NCBI RefSeq assembly: GCF_000488275.1
Contig: NZ_KI530762.1
Span: 2,078,971 to 2,142,970 of the forward strand
DNA: 64,000 nt
DNA from: Acinetobacter brisouii CIP 110357
GTDB taxonomy: Bacteria; Pseudomonadota; Gammaproteobacteria; Pseudomonadales; Moraxellaceae
Reading direction: 5' to 3'
Of this stretch, positions 28,344 through 37,345 are shown in pieces. Below the pieces are notes generated by a model. The model had not been told where the DNA came from. It was given only the letters and a program-made list of their open reading frames with translations, and made no database searches. The position numbers and the translations under genes are program-made. The first letter of the stretch is position 1. Each line of letters starts with the position of its first letter.

Positions 28344-29150
28344 ATGATCAGTCTCCCCTTGGTGTACACGATACTGGCTTTAATCGCTTATACCACTGGT
28401 TTTTGGTACTCCTTTATGCACTTATTGGCGAAGCGTGAGCCAAACCGTTGGTTTATTGGCGTCATTCTGAGCATAGGTCTGTTGTTACATGGCTATATTT
28501 TAGAACATGACATGTTAACAACACATGGGGTCAATTACGACGTTTTCAACTTAATGTCGTTTACTTCTGGTTTAATGCTGCTATTAAGTGCAGTATACAG
28601 CACCTATCGTCCCGTGATTGCCCTGAATTTACTGGGCATTCCTGTCGCTGCGACAGGGCTTATTTTTGGTTTTGCATTTAGCCATCCCGATCAGTTTACT
28701 GAAGAACACTCTCTCGGGTTGGATATTCACATCATTTTATCGCTGTCAGCGTATGCTGTATTGCTCATGGCCACCATTCAAGCAGTACTGATGTGGTTCC
28801 AAGACCGCGAACTCAAGAAAAAACAAAAACGCCTCTGGGTGAATCTGTTACCTCCATTTCAAGTCATGGAGTCACTGTTATTTGACATGCTCATAACAGG
28901 TTTTGTGGTGCTCACCATTGCTTTGGGCTTTGGGTTCTTCACCGTAGACAGTTTCTTAGCGCAGCATTTAGCCCATAAAACCGTGTTTAGCCTAATTTCA
29001 TGGGTTGTTTATGGCGTGCTTCTGATTGGTCACTTCAAATTTGGCTGGCGTGGACAAAAAGCGATTCGCTTTACCCTGATCGGCTTTTCCCTTCTTGCGG
29101 TCGGCTTTATCGGCAGTAAATTTATTTTAGAAATGATTTTAGGGAAATAA
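28344..29150 (+). CDS. ypjD: YpjD-like inner membrane protein (cytochrome c assembly family)
   Basis: A 268-residue protein with about eight hydrophobic segments. HIILSLSAYAVLLMATIQAV near residues 128-147 and the Trp-containing stretches fit the CcsA/CcmC-type membrane domain found in E. coli YpjD. Gene order ffh/ypjD (divergent) is the same as in E. coli. A role in heme handling or cytochrome c biogenesis is suggested by the family but not shown. The gap to ffh (145 bp) should hold both promoters. Confidence 0.82.
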   Translation: MISLPLVYTILALIAYTTGFWYSFMHLLAKREPNRWFIGVILSIGLLLHGYILEHDMLTTHGVNYDVFNLMSFTSGLMLLLSAVYSTYRPVIALNLLGIPVAATGLIFGFAFSHPDQFTEEHSLGLDIHIILSLSAYAVLLMATIQAVLMWFQDRELKKKQKRLWVNLLPPFQVMESLLFDMLITGFVVLTIALGFGFFTVDSFLAQHLAHKTVFSLISWVVYGVLLIGHFKFGWRGQKAIRFTLIGFSLLAVGFIGSKFILEMILGK

Positions 29151-29481
29151 AGGCATTTATTCAGTTTTTTCTTATTTAAAATGTGCAGCATTCATCCATA
29201 AGCGAGTGTGGAACATGAAAATTTAATAGAAAGCCCATTTTTATAAACTGGGCTTTTCTATTATCATTAACATATTGATTTTAAGTAATTTATTTAGTCT
29301 TATAAGTAAGTTTCGTATAAGCCATATTATATTAAATAAGAATAAGAAATCAGTGATTTCCAAAAAACTAAAAAGACTTTTCTGATTGGATATTAATCGT
29401 TTTGTTACCTTTTTAAGGTAGGAGTATTTCTGTATAACGTTTTTTCATTAAAGAAAGTTCTTGAGCTTTATGCTGTGACGC
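29151..29481. other. A+T-rich non-coding gap with a hairpin
   Basis: There is no credible gene in these 331 bases. At 29231-29255 an inverted repeat (AAGCCCA, 11 bases, TGGGCTT) followed by T-rich sequence can terminate ypjD transcription. The rest is very A+T-rich and marks the left edge of the HxlR/tautomerase segment. Confidence 0.6.
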
Positions 29482-29952
29482 TCAAAATTTAGAATTAGAA
29501 ACAGTTCTTAATTCCATATCGTTAATACTAACCACTTGATTATTTTCATTAACAAGTTTCAATCTAAGTGCGACATCTTGATCTTTTTGAAAAATTTTAA
29601 CGACAGGCTCTTCTTTTGATAAAAAATCACTACCAGATTCTAACATAGCAAGTAATACCACATTCAAACTTCTCCCCTTTGATGTAAGCAAGTATTCTTG
29701 ACGTTCTCTTACCCCCATTTCTTTGTATAAAGACAACTTTAATATATTTAATTCAACAAGATGCTTTAATCGATTAGATAGGATTTGCTTAGATATACCT
29801 GTATTTTTCATAAAATCATTGAATTTAGTCACCCCATAAAAGGCTTCCCTTAACAAGAGAATAGTCCATCTGTCATTTAGAATTTCTGCAATTTTAACAA
29901 TTCCACACGCTTCGGAAGAAAACTTGTGACTAAAAGATATTTGATTTGACAT
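29482..29952 (-). CDS. HxlR family transcriptional regulator
   Basis: The 156-residue protein has the HxlR winged-helix signature: LNDRWTILLLREAFYGVTKF near residues 26-45, ISKQILSNRLKHLVELNILK near 53-72, and RQEYLLTSKGRSL near 82-95. A Cys at residue 16 lies just before the domain, where redox-sensing HxlR proteins often carry one. The C-terminal 50 residues extend beyond the minimal domain. It is divergent from a tautomerase-like gene, and the 62-bp gap holds a perfect inverted repeat. Coding sequence is richer in A+T than its neighbours, which suggests recent acquisition. Confidence 0.88.
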   Translation of the reverse strand: MSNQISFSHKFSSEACGIVKIAEILNDRWTILLLREAFYGVTKFNDFMKNTGISKQILSNRLKHLVELNILKLSLYKEMGVRERQEYLLTSKGRSLNVVLLAMLESGSDFLSKEEPVVKIFQKDQDVALRLKLVNENNQVVSINDMELRTVSNSKF

Positions 29953-29973
29953 TTAAGTGAACTCCGCCTATCT

Positions 29974-29994
29974 TGGGTCTAAATTAAAGACCCA
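29974..29994. promoter_or_regulatory. Perfect inverted repeat between HxlR and tautomerase genes
   Basis: TGGGTCT (29974-29980), seven bases, AGACCCA (29988-29994). It lies 22 bp from the HxlR start and 20 bp from the tautomerase start, so a dimeric regulator bound here would cover both promoters. HxlR regulators usually bind such sites in the divergent gap. Confidence 0.65.
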
Positions 29995-30014
29995 GATTAA
30001 ATTGAGATAATAAT

Positions 30015-30245
30015 ATGCCATTCATTCATGTACAAACAATAGAAGGTTTGCTTGATAAAGATAGTAAAGCTGAGCTTTTTAAACGTTTAACAGATTTATT
30101 TGTGGAAATTGAAGGTAAAGGAAGAGCTGCTTTTAGAGAGCATATTTGGATTCGTATTGATGAACATCCACCTGAACAATGGCAGCTAGGTCATTTAAAG
30201 CCGACAAAAGAAATGATTCAGATTCTCAATGAAATTGATAAATAA
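30015..30245 (+). CDS. Small tautomerase-family protein
   Basis: At 76 residues this matches the 4-oxalocrotonate tautomerase-like family. Pro at position 2 becomes the catalytic N-terminal proline once Met is removed (MPFIHVQTIEGLLDKDSKAE), and the central strand-turn EHIWIRIDEHPPEQWQLG near residues 38-55 is typical. Substrate is unknown; relatives act on aromatic breakdown products, halogenated acids or quinone-like compounds. The divergent HxlR gene is its likely regulator, which suits induction by an electrophile or aromatic compound. A 12-bp hairpin ends the transcript. Confidence 0.82.
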   Translation: MPFIHVQTIEGLLDKDSKAELFKRLTDLFVEIEGKGRAAFREHIWIRIDEHPPEQWQLGHLKPTKEMIQILNEIDK

Positions 30246-30294
30246 AAATTAAGCCCTTACACAAAACTTAGAACAGTCCCGACTGACCGTAGTA

Positions 30295-30326
30295 GGTTGT
30301 GATGATTTTAATCATCACAACCTTAT
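30295..30326 (+). terminator. Terminator after the tautomerase gene
   Basis: Perfect 12-bp stem (GGTTGTGATGAT and its mirror) with loop TTTA, followed by TTATT; about 50 bp after the stop. Confidence 0.75.
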
Positions 30327-30447
30327 TGAATAAACTCACAGAACCAAGCGGATTTCTAGCGATAATCTTCCAAAGCCCATCGCCTAGACAATCGGCACAA
30401 AAAAACGTATAACACCGTTTCTCAAACTTAACTGGTGACCTAAAACC

Positions 30448-31386
30448 GTGAAACTCATCCTTGCACCCATGGAAGGCTTAACCGATCCGATTATGCGTGA
30501 TGTGCTAACGCATGTGGGCAGTTTTGACTGGTGTGTCACAGAGTTCATTCGCGTTACCGATAGTCTGTTACCCGAACATGTTTATGACAGCTACTGCCCT
30601 GAACTAAAAAATGGTGGTAAAACTGCTGCGGGGACACCTGTACATGTGCAGTTTTTGGGAAATAATCCCGAAATGCTGGCAGCCAATGCCGTGCGCGCTG
30701 TTGAACTCGGCGCGCCTGCGATTGACCTGAATTTTGGCTGTCCTGCCAAAACTGTCAACCGTCACCGTGGCGGTTCTATTCTGTTAGATGAACCTGATGT
30801 CGTGCATATTTTGGTGAAAGCAGTTCGCGACGCCGTGCCTGCTCACATTCCTGTGTCTGCCAAAATGCGTTTGGGTTATCTGGATGAAAACCACACCATG
30901 GACAATGCTCATGCGATTGAAGATGCAGGTGCAAGCTGGCTCACAGTACATGCGCGTACTAAAGCCGATGGTTATACCCCACCCGCCTACTGGGAAAAAA
31001 TTCGACCCATTCGCGAAGCGCTAAAAATCAATGTCATTGCCAATGGAGAAATCTGGAATTACCAGCATGCAAAAGCATGTCAAGCCCAGTCAGGCTGTGA
31101 AGATTTAATGCTTGGACGCGGTGCAGTGACTACCCCTGATTTAACTCAGTGTATTCGCCAGAAATCTGATCAGGCTTTGCTGTCTTGGCAGGAGTTGGTC
31201 GAGCTACAAATTCGCTTCTTGAATGGCCCAAGTAAAACTGAAATTGGCATGGTAGGGCGTTACAAACAATGGCTCGGCATGATGAGCAAAGCCTACCCTG
31301 AAGCCAAGCAACTTTGGGATGAAGTCAAACGTATTAAAGTGCTAGAGGATGTCATCCAGCAATTACAACGCAGTATCGCACCCTAA
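30448..31386 (+). CDS. dusC: tRNA-dihydrouridine synthase, DusC type
   Basis: This FMN enzyme reduces uridine to dihydrouridine in tRNA; DusC acts at U16. It has LILAPMEGLTDPIMRDVL near residues 3-20, the catalytic cysteine in DLNFGCPAKTVNRHRGGS near 93-110, MRLGY near 144-148 and TVHARTKADGY near 169-179. Lack of the DusA/DusB signature and the overall 312 residues favour DusC. The reading frame starts with GTG (30448), and no in-frame ATG precedes the conserved N-terminus. It ends convergent with, and overlapping by 24 bp, the LysR gene. Confidence 0.9.
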   Translation: MKLILAPMEGLTDPIMRDVLTHVGSFDWCVTEFIRVTDSLLPEHVYDSYCPELKNGGKTAAGTPVHVQFLGNNPEMLAANAVRAVELGAPAIDLNFGCPAKTVNRHRGGSILLDEPDVVHILVKAVRDAVPAHIPVSAKMRLGYLDENHTMDNAHAIEDAGASWLTVHARTKADGYTPPAYWEKIRPIREALKINVIANGEIWNYQHAKACQAQSGCEDLMLGRGAVTTPDLTQCIRQKSDQALLSWQELVELQIRFLNGPSKTEIGMVGRYKQWLGMMSKAYPEAKQLWDEVKRIKVLEDVIQQLQRSIAP

Positions 31387-32268
31387 ATCATTTTCATAAA
31401 TCTGCACCTGCTGCTTGAGCCAGTCTAAAAACAGACTGGTTTCAGGTTGCAAAGTCTGCCCTTCAGGTATCACACTCCAGTACGCCCACGGATATGCCAC
31501 CACAGTATTGGAAATTCTTTTAAGGATACCTTGCTGTACCAAATCAAACACCACACTTTTACGCTCCAAGGCGACGCCTAAACCACGACGCAACATTTCA
31601 ATCACCACATTGGAGTCATTGACTTGCAATAAGCTCTGCTCAGGGAATGCCACATCTGCCTTTTCACACCACCAGTTCCATGTTTCCAGTGATGAAATAA
31701 CAGGGGTTTCAATAATCTGCTGATCAGAAAAATACAGTCGTCCCTGTTGGAAATCGGTAGCTGCGACTACCCATAACTCATCATAGAACAAGAGCTCTTT
31801 CTGCGCTGCCGCCCGCCAGTCGCCATTGCCCATACGAATCGCAACATCAAACTGTTGCTCACTGAGATCTCCGACTGCCAAATCGACCAATAATTTCAAA
31901 TGGATCTGTGGGTACAATTGACGAAAATCCATTAGCCGAGGTGCAAGCCAATGTGCGGCAAAGGACGGTAAAGTGGCAATCACCAGTTCAGCCTGACGCG
32001 GATTAGTTTTGAGCTGAAAGGTGGCATCTTCCAAAGTTTTTAGTGCATCGCGAATTTGAATCGCATATAAACGTCCATCTTCGGAAACCGTGACTTTCTT
32101 GGTTTGGCGTTGTAGCAACTGACGCCCCAAATAAGCTTCCAATGCCTTGATCTGCTGACTAATGGCCGAATGTGAAACATGCAGTTCTGCGGCAGCTTGG
32201 GTAAAACTTCCTAGCCGACTGACTGCTTCAAAGCTCTTAAGCATCTGTAATGATGGCAATTGTGCCAT
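31363..32268 (-). CDS. LysR family transcriptional regulator
   Basis: Residues 1-65 are the LysR helix-turn-helix: LPSLQMLKSFEAVSRLGSFT, QAAAELHVSHSAISQQIKAL. The remainder is a substrate-binding fold with LVIATLPSFAAHWLAPRL near 95-112, similar to GcvA-type regulators. I choose the ATG at 32268 (MAQLPSLQM), 14 codons inside the open frame, giving 301 residues. It is divergent from a glutathione S-transferase-like gene with a 97-bp gap, the usual arrangement of a LysR protein and its target. The inducer is unknown. Confidence 0.88.
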   Translation of the reverse strand: MAQLPSLQMLKSFEAVSRLGSFTQAAAELHVSHSAISQQIKALEAYLGRQLLQRQTKKVTVSEDGRLYAIQIRDALKTLEDATFQLKTNPRQAELVIATLPSFAAHWLAPRLMDFRQLYPQIHLKLLVDLAVGDLSEQQFDVAIRMGNGDWRAAAQKELLFYDELWVVAATDFQQGRLYFSDQQIIETPVISSLETWNWWCEKADVAFPEQSLLQVNDSNVVIEMLRRGLGVALERKSVVFDLVQQGILKRISNTVVAYPWAYWSVIPEGQTLQPETSLFLDWLKQQVQIYENDLGCDTAL

Positions 32269-32365
32269 GTAAGCCTTCCTTACAGCCTGTGTTAGAAATA
32301 CGAAAACCAACGCTGCATGATTTGTGTATGCTGATAAAAAACATCATGAGACACAGAGATTTGCC

Positions 32366-32956
32366 ATGAAACTTTACGGAATGCTCGATTCACCTTTTGT
32401 ACGACGTGTTGCCATTAGCCTAGCCAGCCATCAGGTCAAATTTGAACTGGTTCAATTATCGGTCTTTTCCACTTTTAATGAATTTTCCCAAATCAATCCT
32501 GTAGTCAAAGCACCGACCTTATTGCTCGATGATGGTACATACCTGATGGATTCGACCCTGATTTTGCAATGTCTTGAGCATCAACAAAAACTCAACTGCT
32601 TTGCACTCTCAGTTCAAGGTTATCAACTTTTGGGTCTGATTTTAGCTTTAGCAGAAAAAGCCGTGCAATATGTTTATGAAACCCAACTACGTGCAGAAGA
32701 ACTGCAAAACCCTGCATGGAAACAACGGGTTCTACTTCAGGCTGAAAAAGCCTGCCAAGCCATCGAACAGCAAATTCAAGGCTATCCATTTCATCCAGCA
32801 GATCAGGTCTGTATCAGCCTTGCGATTGTATGGACATTTGTCGAGAAAAAACTCTCGGGACTGATTGCTGAAGTGAACTATCCGCACATCACCCAACTAC
32901 AGCAACAGATGGAACAGACTGAAGTTTTTCAGCACTATGCCTATCCACAGGATTAA
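32366..32956 (+). CDS. Glutathione S-transferase-like protein
   Basis: The 196-residue protein starts with a thioredoxin-like GST N-domain: MKLYGMLDSPFVRRVAISLA (residues 1-20), the cis-proline in VVKAPTLLLDDG near 47-58 and the glutathione-contact acidic/serine pair MDSTLIL near 62-68. A helical C-domain follows. The ATG at 32366 has ACAGAGA upstream and is preferred to the longer frame. The divergent LysR gene is the probable regulator. Substrate cannot be inferred. Confidence 0.85.
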   Translation: MKLYGMLDSPFVRRVAISLASHQVKFELVQLSVFSTFNEFSQINPVVKAPTLLLDDGTYLMDSTLILQCLEHQQKLNCFALSVQGYQLLGLILALAEKAVQYVYETQLRAEELQNPAWKQRVLLQAEKACQAIEQQIQGYPFHPADQVCISLAIVWTFVEKKLSGLIAEVNYPHITQLQQQMEQTEVFQHYAYPQD

Positions 32957-32965
32957 CTGATAGAG

Positions 32966-32985
32966 GGATGCTTTTTTTCGCATCC
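32966..32985. terminator. Possible hairpin between convergent genes
   Basis: GGATGC and GCATCC flank a T-rich loop of eight bases, between the GST-like gene and the DUF1176 gene. The T-run is in the loop, not after the stem, so termination is uncertain. Confidence 0.3.
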
Positions 32986-32992
32986 TTCGTGC

Positions 32993-34039
32993 TTATTTCA
33001 CCTGACTGACATAACTCGGCAAATCCCAAGCACCACCCAATAAAATCATACGACACATGCCCGTAGTCGCATCTAAGCTTTTCACGAAGTTCTGACCATT
33101 CCAGACCCACTGAGCATGCCACCAACAGTCTCCCAAGCCACGACCTTTTTGTGCTGCATCAATCACACCATTCTCATAGCCTGAAGCACTCACCGTCACC
33201 AATTGCGGTTTATACGGTTTTTGCTGTTGAATCACCCAGTAGCCATAACCTTCGTTATACGCGCCACGCCAGCATAAACCACTGACCAGCAAGCGTTTAT
33301 TCGGTAAGACTGCTTCGACTTGTGGCTCAAACTTGGTGTATTCATTATTTTCGGTTAGGCTTGAACATTCCTGATCATCGGATTTGTTTTTTGCTTGCTG
33401 CACTTTCAAGTTTTGGGTCAGAAGACTCCAATCCACTTGTTTTTGCCAAAGCTTTAAATTGGCGACTGGAATTTTCTGTTGATGAATAATAGGCATCGGC
33501 AAGGCAGGTAAAACCGACTTCTCGGACTGGTTACCCACACGAATCAACGCAGATGGCGTATTTAACCGACCTTGCTGTTCATCAACTTTGAGTAAGACTG
33601 CATTTGCCCCTGCACTTGACACATCCCAGCGCGACTTACCTAAAGCAAAATAAATATGTTGACTGCCTTTTAACGCGTTTAACAATGCACGTGTTTGCAT
33701 CGCATTTAAATCACCGCCTGCATCTTTGAGGAGAATTCTGCCTAAATTTTGCTGACCCACCCAGAAATCGACCGCTTTAGGAATGGTTGGATCTCCCTCT
33801 TCCCCCACATCGGCAAGTTGAACTTGTGCAGTAACAGGTTGATTTACCCCTGCTTTACGGGTCAGTAATACCGACACCCTTGCTTGGGCTTCATCAGCAG
33901 AATACCCCGCAGCACGGCAGGTTCGGGTGTTATCACAGACCATTTGCCAGTCTTTATATTGAAATGACTGTTCCCCTGCATGTGCAAACATTGTCACACT
34001 GCTACCCAGTAAAATACCAACCGCTATACTTTTTTTCAT
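32993..34039 (-). CDS. Exported DUF1176 family protein
   Basis: This 348-residue protein has a signal peptide (MKKSIAVGILLGSSVTMFAHA, cleavage near residue 22) and then FQYKDWQMVCDNTRTCRAAGY, the DUF1176 opening in which two cysteines lie about seven residues apart. Further cysteines occur near QECSSLTENNE, LLVSGLCWRGAYNEGYGYWV, GLGDCWWHAQWVWNG and GMCRMILLGG, suggesting disulfides in the periplasm. The function of the family is unknown to me. The start at 34039 was chosen because it begins the signal peptide. It stands divergent from the next gene. Confidence 0.8.
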   Translation of the reverse strand: MKKSIAVGILLGSSVTMFAHAGEQSFQYKDWQMVCDNTRTCRAAGYSADEAQARVSVLLTRKAGVNQPVTAQVQLADVGEEGDPTIPKAVDFWVGQQNLGRILLKDAGGDLNAMQTRALLNALKGSQHIYFALGKSRWDVSSAGANAVLLKVDEQQGRLNTPSALIRVGNQSEKSVLPALPMPIIHQQKIPVANLKLWQKQVDWSLLTQNLKVQQAKNKSDDQECSSLTENNEYTKFEPQVEAVLPNKRLLVSGLCWRGAYNEGYGYWVIQQQKPYKPQLVTVSASGYENGVIDAAQKGRGLGDCWWHAQWVWNGQNFVKSLDATTGMCRMILLGGAWDLPSYVSQVK

Positions 34040-34133
34040 TTTCACTATTTTTATCAGATACAAAAAAGCTGATTATGCCGAAAACGATTACTTTTATGCT
34101 GTAACAAAATTGCAAATCGCTTGAGAATAAATC

Positions 34134-34928
34134 ATGTTACCCATTTTAAAAACAAGCTTCATTTCAGGCTGCTTATACCTTGCCATAAACTCTACCACAC
34201 ATGCAGATTGGTCTGAAAACGAAACCCAGCAACTTAAATTTTGTACCACACTCGCAACCATAAATAGCCAAGCCGAACAGCACTATAAAAAAGCCCAATA
34301 TCTACAAGCACGAAAAATTTGGACTGAACAAGTAGGCTATCTGGAAAGCTGTTTACGTTTAAAAGAAGACCCGAGTGACTTAGCCAAACAGATATTTACT
34401 GCGAAAAATTCAGCCTATTTGAGCCAAAACAGCCTAGATACCTTATACAACAGCATTGCCCTGACCTATATCAAAACACAGGATTATGGCAAAGCCAAAG
34501 CATGGCTGGGTCTTGCCCCGAAATCGGCAAAAACTGCATTTAATTTAAAACTGATTCCACAACACGCTACAACAAAGAGCCCTGCAGGTGAATACTGGAT
34601 GTACGCAGGTTTAGGTGCTTGGCAAACTTATATCGTCAAGGCTCAAACAAACCAGCAATATTACATTCATTTTGAAGGTTTATATTTTGGTTTAAATGGG
34701 CTGCTGTATGGCCCCAATCTGGGAGAATATGACTATCAAACCAAGATTCAACAACAGCAATCCATATGGACTTATCCTGACGCCCTTGAGCATGAATTTT
34801 GCCGAATCCAGCTCAAATTTCAAGGAGATCGGCTTCGTGCCACCACCTCAACCAATGGTTCACCCGACAGCAGTTGTGGTTTTGGACACAATGTCACAGC
34901 CGATGGTGAGTATATAAAAGTTTCCTAA
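34134..34928 (+). CDS. Uncharacterised exported protein with TPR-like region
   Basis: The 264-residue protein begins with a probable signal peptide (LPILKTSFISGCLYLAINS, mature protein from about ADWSENET near residue 25). Residues 45-145 contain repeated helical pairs with A, Y and L spacing typical of TPRs (AEQHYKKAQYLQARKIWTEQ, SIALTYIKTQDYGKAKAWLG). The C-terminal third is predicted beta-rich (FEGLYFGLNGLLYGPNLGEY). No family name is recognised. It is alone between divergent DUF1176 and the YccS-like gene. Confidence 0.65.
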   Translation: MLPILKTSFISGCLYLAINSTTHADWSENETQQLKFCTTLATINSQAEQHYKKAQYLQARKIWTEQVGYLESCLRLKEDPSDLAKQIFTAKNSAYLSQNSLDTLYNSIALTYIKTQDYGKAKAWLGLAPKSAKTAFNLKLIPQHATTKSPAGEYWMYAGLGAWQTYIVKAQTNQQYYIHFEGLYFGLNGLLYGPNLGEYDYQTKIQQQQSIWTYPDALEHEFCRIQLKFQGDRLRATTSTNGSPDSSCGFGHNVTADGEYIKVS

Positions 34929-35080
34929 AAATACCCTAACAATAACAGTGAACTAATTTTAATTCTGAACAGTAAAGACAAGTTGATCATCTGCAACGTA
35001 TAATTTTATCTGGGTAAAAATATTCGTATACACTGTACATTTTTGATCACAAGGCATTTTTTGACTAGGGAAAATACAAC

Positions 35081-37261
35081 TTGAATCTTGGGCTACATCG
35101 CATTCGCCGAGTCACTTACAATGCATCACTGATGTATAACTTTCGTATGGCTATTGCTTTTATCGGAACAGCTTTCGTGCCTTATTTCCTGCATTTCCAA
35201 CTCGCGACCATTCCCCTGACTTTAGGTGTGGTTGCAGCAGGTTTAAGTGATATCGATGACCGCTTTACCGTACGGATTTTAAACCAGTTTTATACCTATT
35301 TTGGCTTTTTCGTCGCTGCCAGCTCAGTACAGTTGCTGTTTCCCCATCCTGTATTTTTTGCCCTTGGTCTGATTGCGGCTTGTATTGTGCTGATTTTACT
35401 GGGTTCACTGGGGCGGCGTTATTCTACCATTTCATATGGCTGTCTGGTGGTGTCCGTCTATGCCATGCTTGGCGTGCATCTGTTCGATGAATGGTATATG
35501 CAGCCGTTGTTACTGGTTATAGGTGCAATTTGGTATGGAATTCTCTCCACCATCAGTTTTTTGCTGTTTCCGATTCGCCCAGTCCAAGTCAAACTGGCAC
35601 AAAGTTATGCCTGTCTTGGTGATTTTCTATTTGCCAAATCCAACTTGTTTGATGTTGATATGACGCCAGAGAGCTATCGGCAAAGCATGATTGACCTGTC
35701 GATGGAAAATGGCAAGTTAATCGCTCTCTTTAACGATATGAAAACTGCGTTGCTGACTCGGCTCAAAGGTGACCGTGGACAAAAAGATACCCGACGCAGC
35801 CTGCAATATTATTTTGTAGCGCAAGATATTCATGAACGTGCCGATTCTGCACATATTGACTATCAACAACTGGCAGATAACTTTAAACACAGCGATGTGT
35901 TATTTCGCTTTCAGCGTATTTTGTCATTACAAGGCAAAGCTTGTAAGGATTTAAGCGATAACATCATCAAGCAGACTCCCTATCGGCACAGTACACGCTT
36001 TAAACATGCATTCGAAAACTTACGTTTATCGCTAAAAAAACTGCCCGAGCAATATCCAGATGACCCGATTTGGGTTAATGCACTGATGTCACTCTATCAA
36101 AATCTCAAAGCGATTGATGGGCAGCTGCGCAATTTGGAAGCTGAACGTGCGATGAGCATGGATCTTAGCAAACGACAAGACCAACAACTGAAGGATGACG
36201 ATCTCAAAGGCTGGGTAGATATCAAAGTGCGGATCATGCAAAATCTGACCCCAGAATCTGTTTTATTTCGCCATGCCATCCGTTTATCTATCGTATTGTT
36301 CTTTGCTTATGTTTTTGTACAGCTGACGCATGACCATATTCAATATGGTTACTGGATTCTGCTTACAGCATTATTCGTCAGTCAACCCAACTTTAACGCG
36401 ACCAAACGCCGCTTACGCTTAAGAATCTGGGGGACTTTACTGGGTATTCTGATTGGTCTTTTGATCTTAAAATTTATTCCGTCAACTGAGGGGCAACTCA
36501 TTGTGCTAATTCTCAGCGGGATTTTGTTTTTTGAACTTCGTAGTAAGCAATATGCTCAAGCCACAGCATTTATCACGATTCTAGCTTTAATCAATTTTAA
36601 TCTTGATGGGATGGGCACAACAGCAGCTTTCCCACGCATGATTGACACGCTGATTGGTTGTGGCTTTGCATGGTTTGGCGTCACCTTTATTTTCCCTGAC
36701 TGGAAATTCCGTCGCCTACCCCATAGTATTCGCCGTGCATTCAATGCCCAATGCGACTATTTAGCTGAAGTCGTACTCCAATACCGCCAAGGTCGAAACA
36801 ACGGGCTAGATTATCGGGTTAAACGCCGTACTGCACACAATCGCGATGCTGAACTTGCTTCACTGATTTCTACACTCGCAACCGAACCCGATTTCGATCC
36901 AAGCCAAAAAACCGCAGCTTTTGATTTACTTTGCCTGAGTCATACTTTTTTAAGCTATATTGCAGCACTTGGTGCACATCGGGAACAACTATTCGATCAG
37001 GAGATTTTGACCCTGCTCGATTCGGCACTGGACGATATTCAAGGCGTATTATTGCGTGATGAGCACCCAGATTTGAACTCCAAAAATATGCTGCAAACCA
37101 TTCGCCAACGCTTATCACAAAACAATCAAAATGATCAAAAAGCACTGATTATTTTACAGCAACTCTCCCTGATGTTTGGTGTGCTGGAGCAATTAATGAC
37201 GCTCAAACAAAACCTGAGTAATGAACACAATACTGATGCCAGTGAATTGGCATCACTTTAA
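35081..37261 (+). CDS. yccS: YccS/YhfK-type inner membrane protein (FUSC family)
   Basis: This 726-residue protein contains two blocks of transmembrane helices (about residues 20-165 and 400-540), each followed by a large cytoplasmic domain, as in YccS and YhfK of the fusaric-acid-resistance (FUSC) superfamily. SRKRRLRLRIWGTLLGI-type sequence in the second block (here TKRRLRLRIWGTLLGILIGL) is characteristic. The open frame starts with TTG at 35081, and the residues from there (LGLHRIRRVTYNASLMYNFR) resemble the E. coli YccS N-terminus, so a TTG start is plausible; the next Met is residue 18. The transport substrate is unknown. Confidence 0.83.
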   Translation: MNLGLHRIRRVTYNASLMYNFRMAIAFIGTAFVPYFLHFQLATIPLTLGVVAAGLSDIDDRFTVRILNQFYTYFGFFVAASSVQLLFPHPVFFALGLIAACIVLILLGSLGRRYSTISYGCLVVSVYAMLGVHLFDEWYMQPLLLVIGAIWYGILSTISFLLFPIRPVQVKLAQSYACLGDFLFAKSNLFDVDMTPESYRQSMIDLSMENGKLIALFNDMKTALLTRLKGDRGQKDTRRSLQYYFVAQDIHERADSAHIDYQQLADNFKHSDVLFRFQRILSLQGKACKDLSDNIIKQTPYRHSTRFKHAFENLRLSLKKLPEQYPDDPIWVNALMSLYQNLKAIDGQLRNLEAERAMSMDLSKRQDQQLKDDDLKGWVDIKVRIMQNLTPESVLFRHAIRLSIVLFFAYVFVQLTHDHIQYGYWILLTALFVSQPNFNATKRRLRLRIWGTLLGILIGLLILKFIPSTEGQLIVLILSGILFFELRSKQYAQATAFITILALINFNLDGMGTTAAFPRMIDTLIGCGFAWFGVTFIFPDWKFRRLPHSIRRAFNAQCDYLAEVVLQYRQGRNNGLDYRVKRRTAHNRDAELASLISTLATEPDFDPSQKTAAFDLLCLSHTFLSYIAALGAHREQLFDQEILTLLDSALDDIQGVLLRDEHPDLNSKNMLQTIRQRLSQNNQNDQKALIILQQLSLMFGVLEQLMTLKQNLSNEHNTDASELASL

Positions 37262-37345
37262 AAGCTGAGATTTTGGTGTAATATGTTGACGTTTCGCCAA
37301 TGTTTAATGCTAAACTTTTTGAGTATCTATTTGTAACTATTCGCT

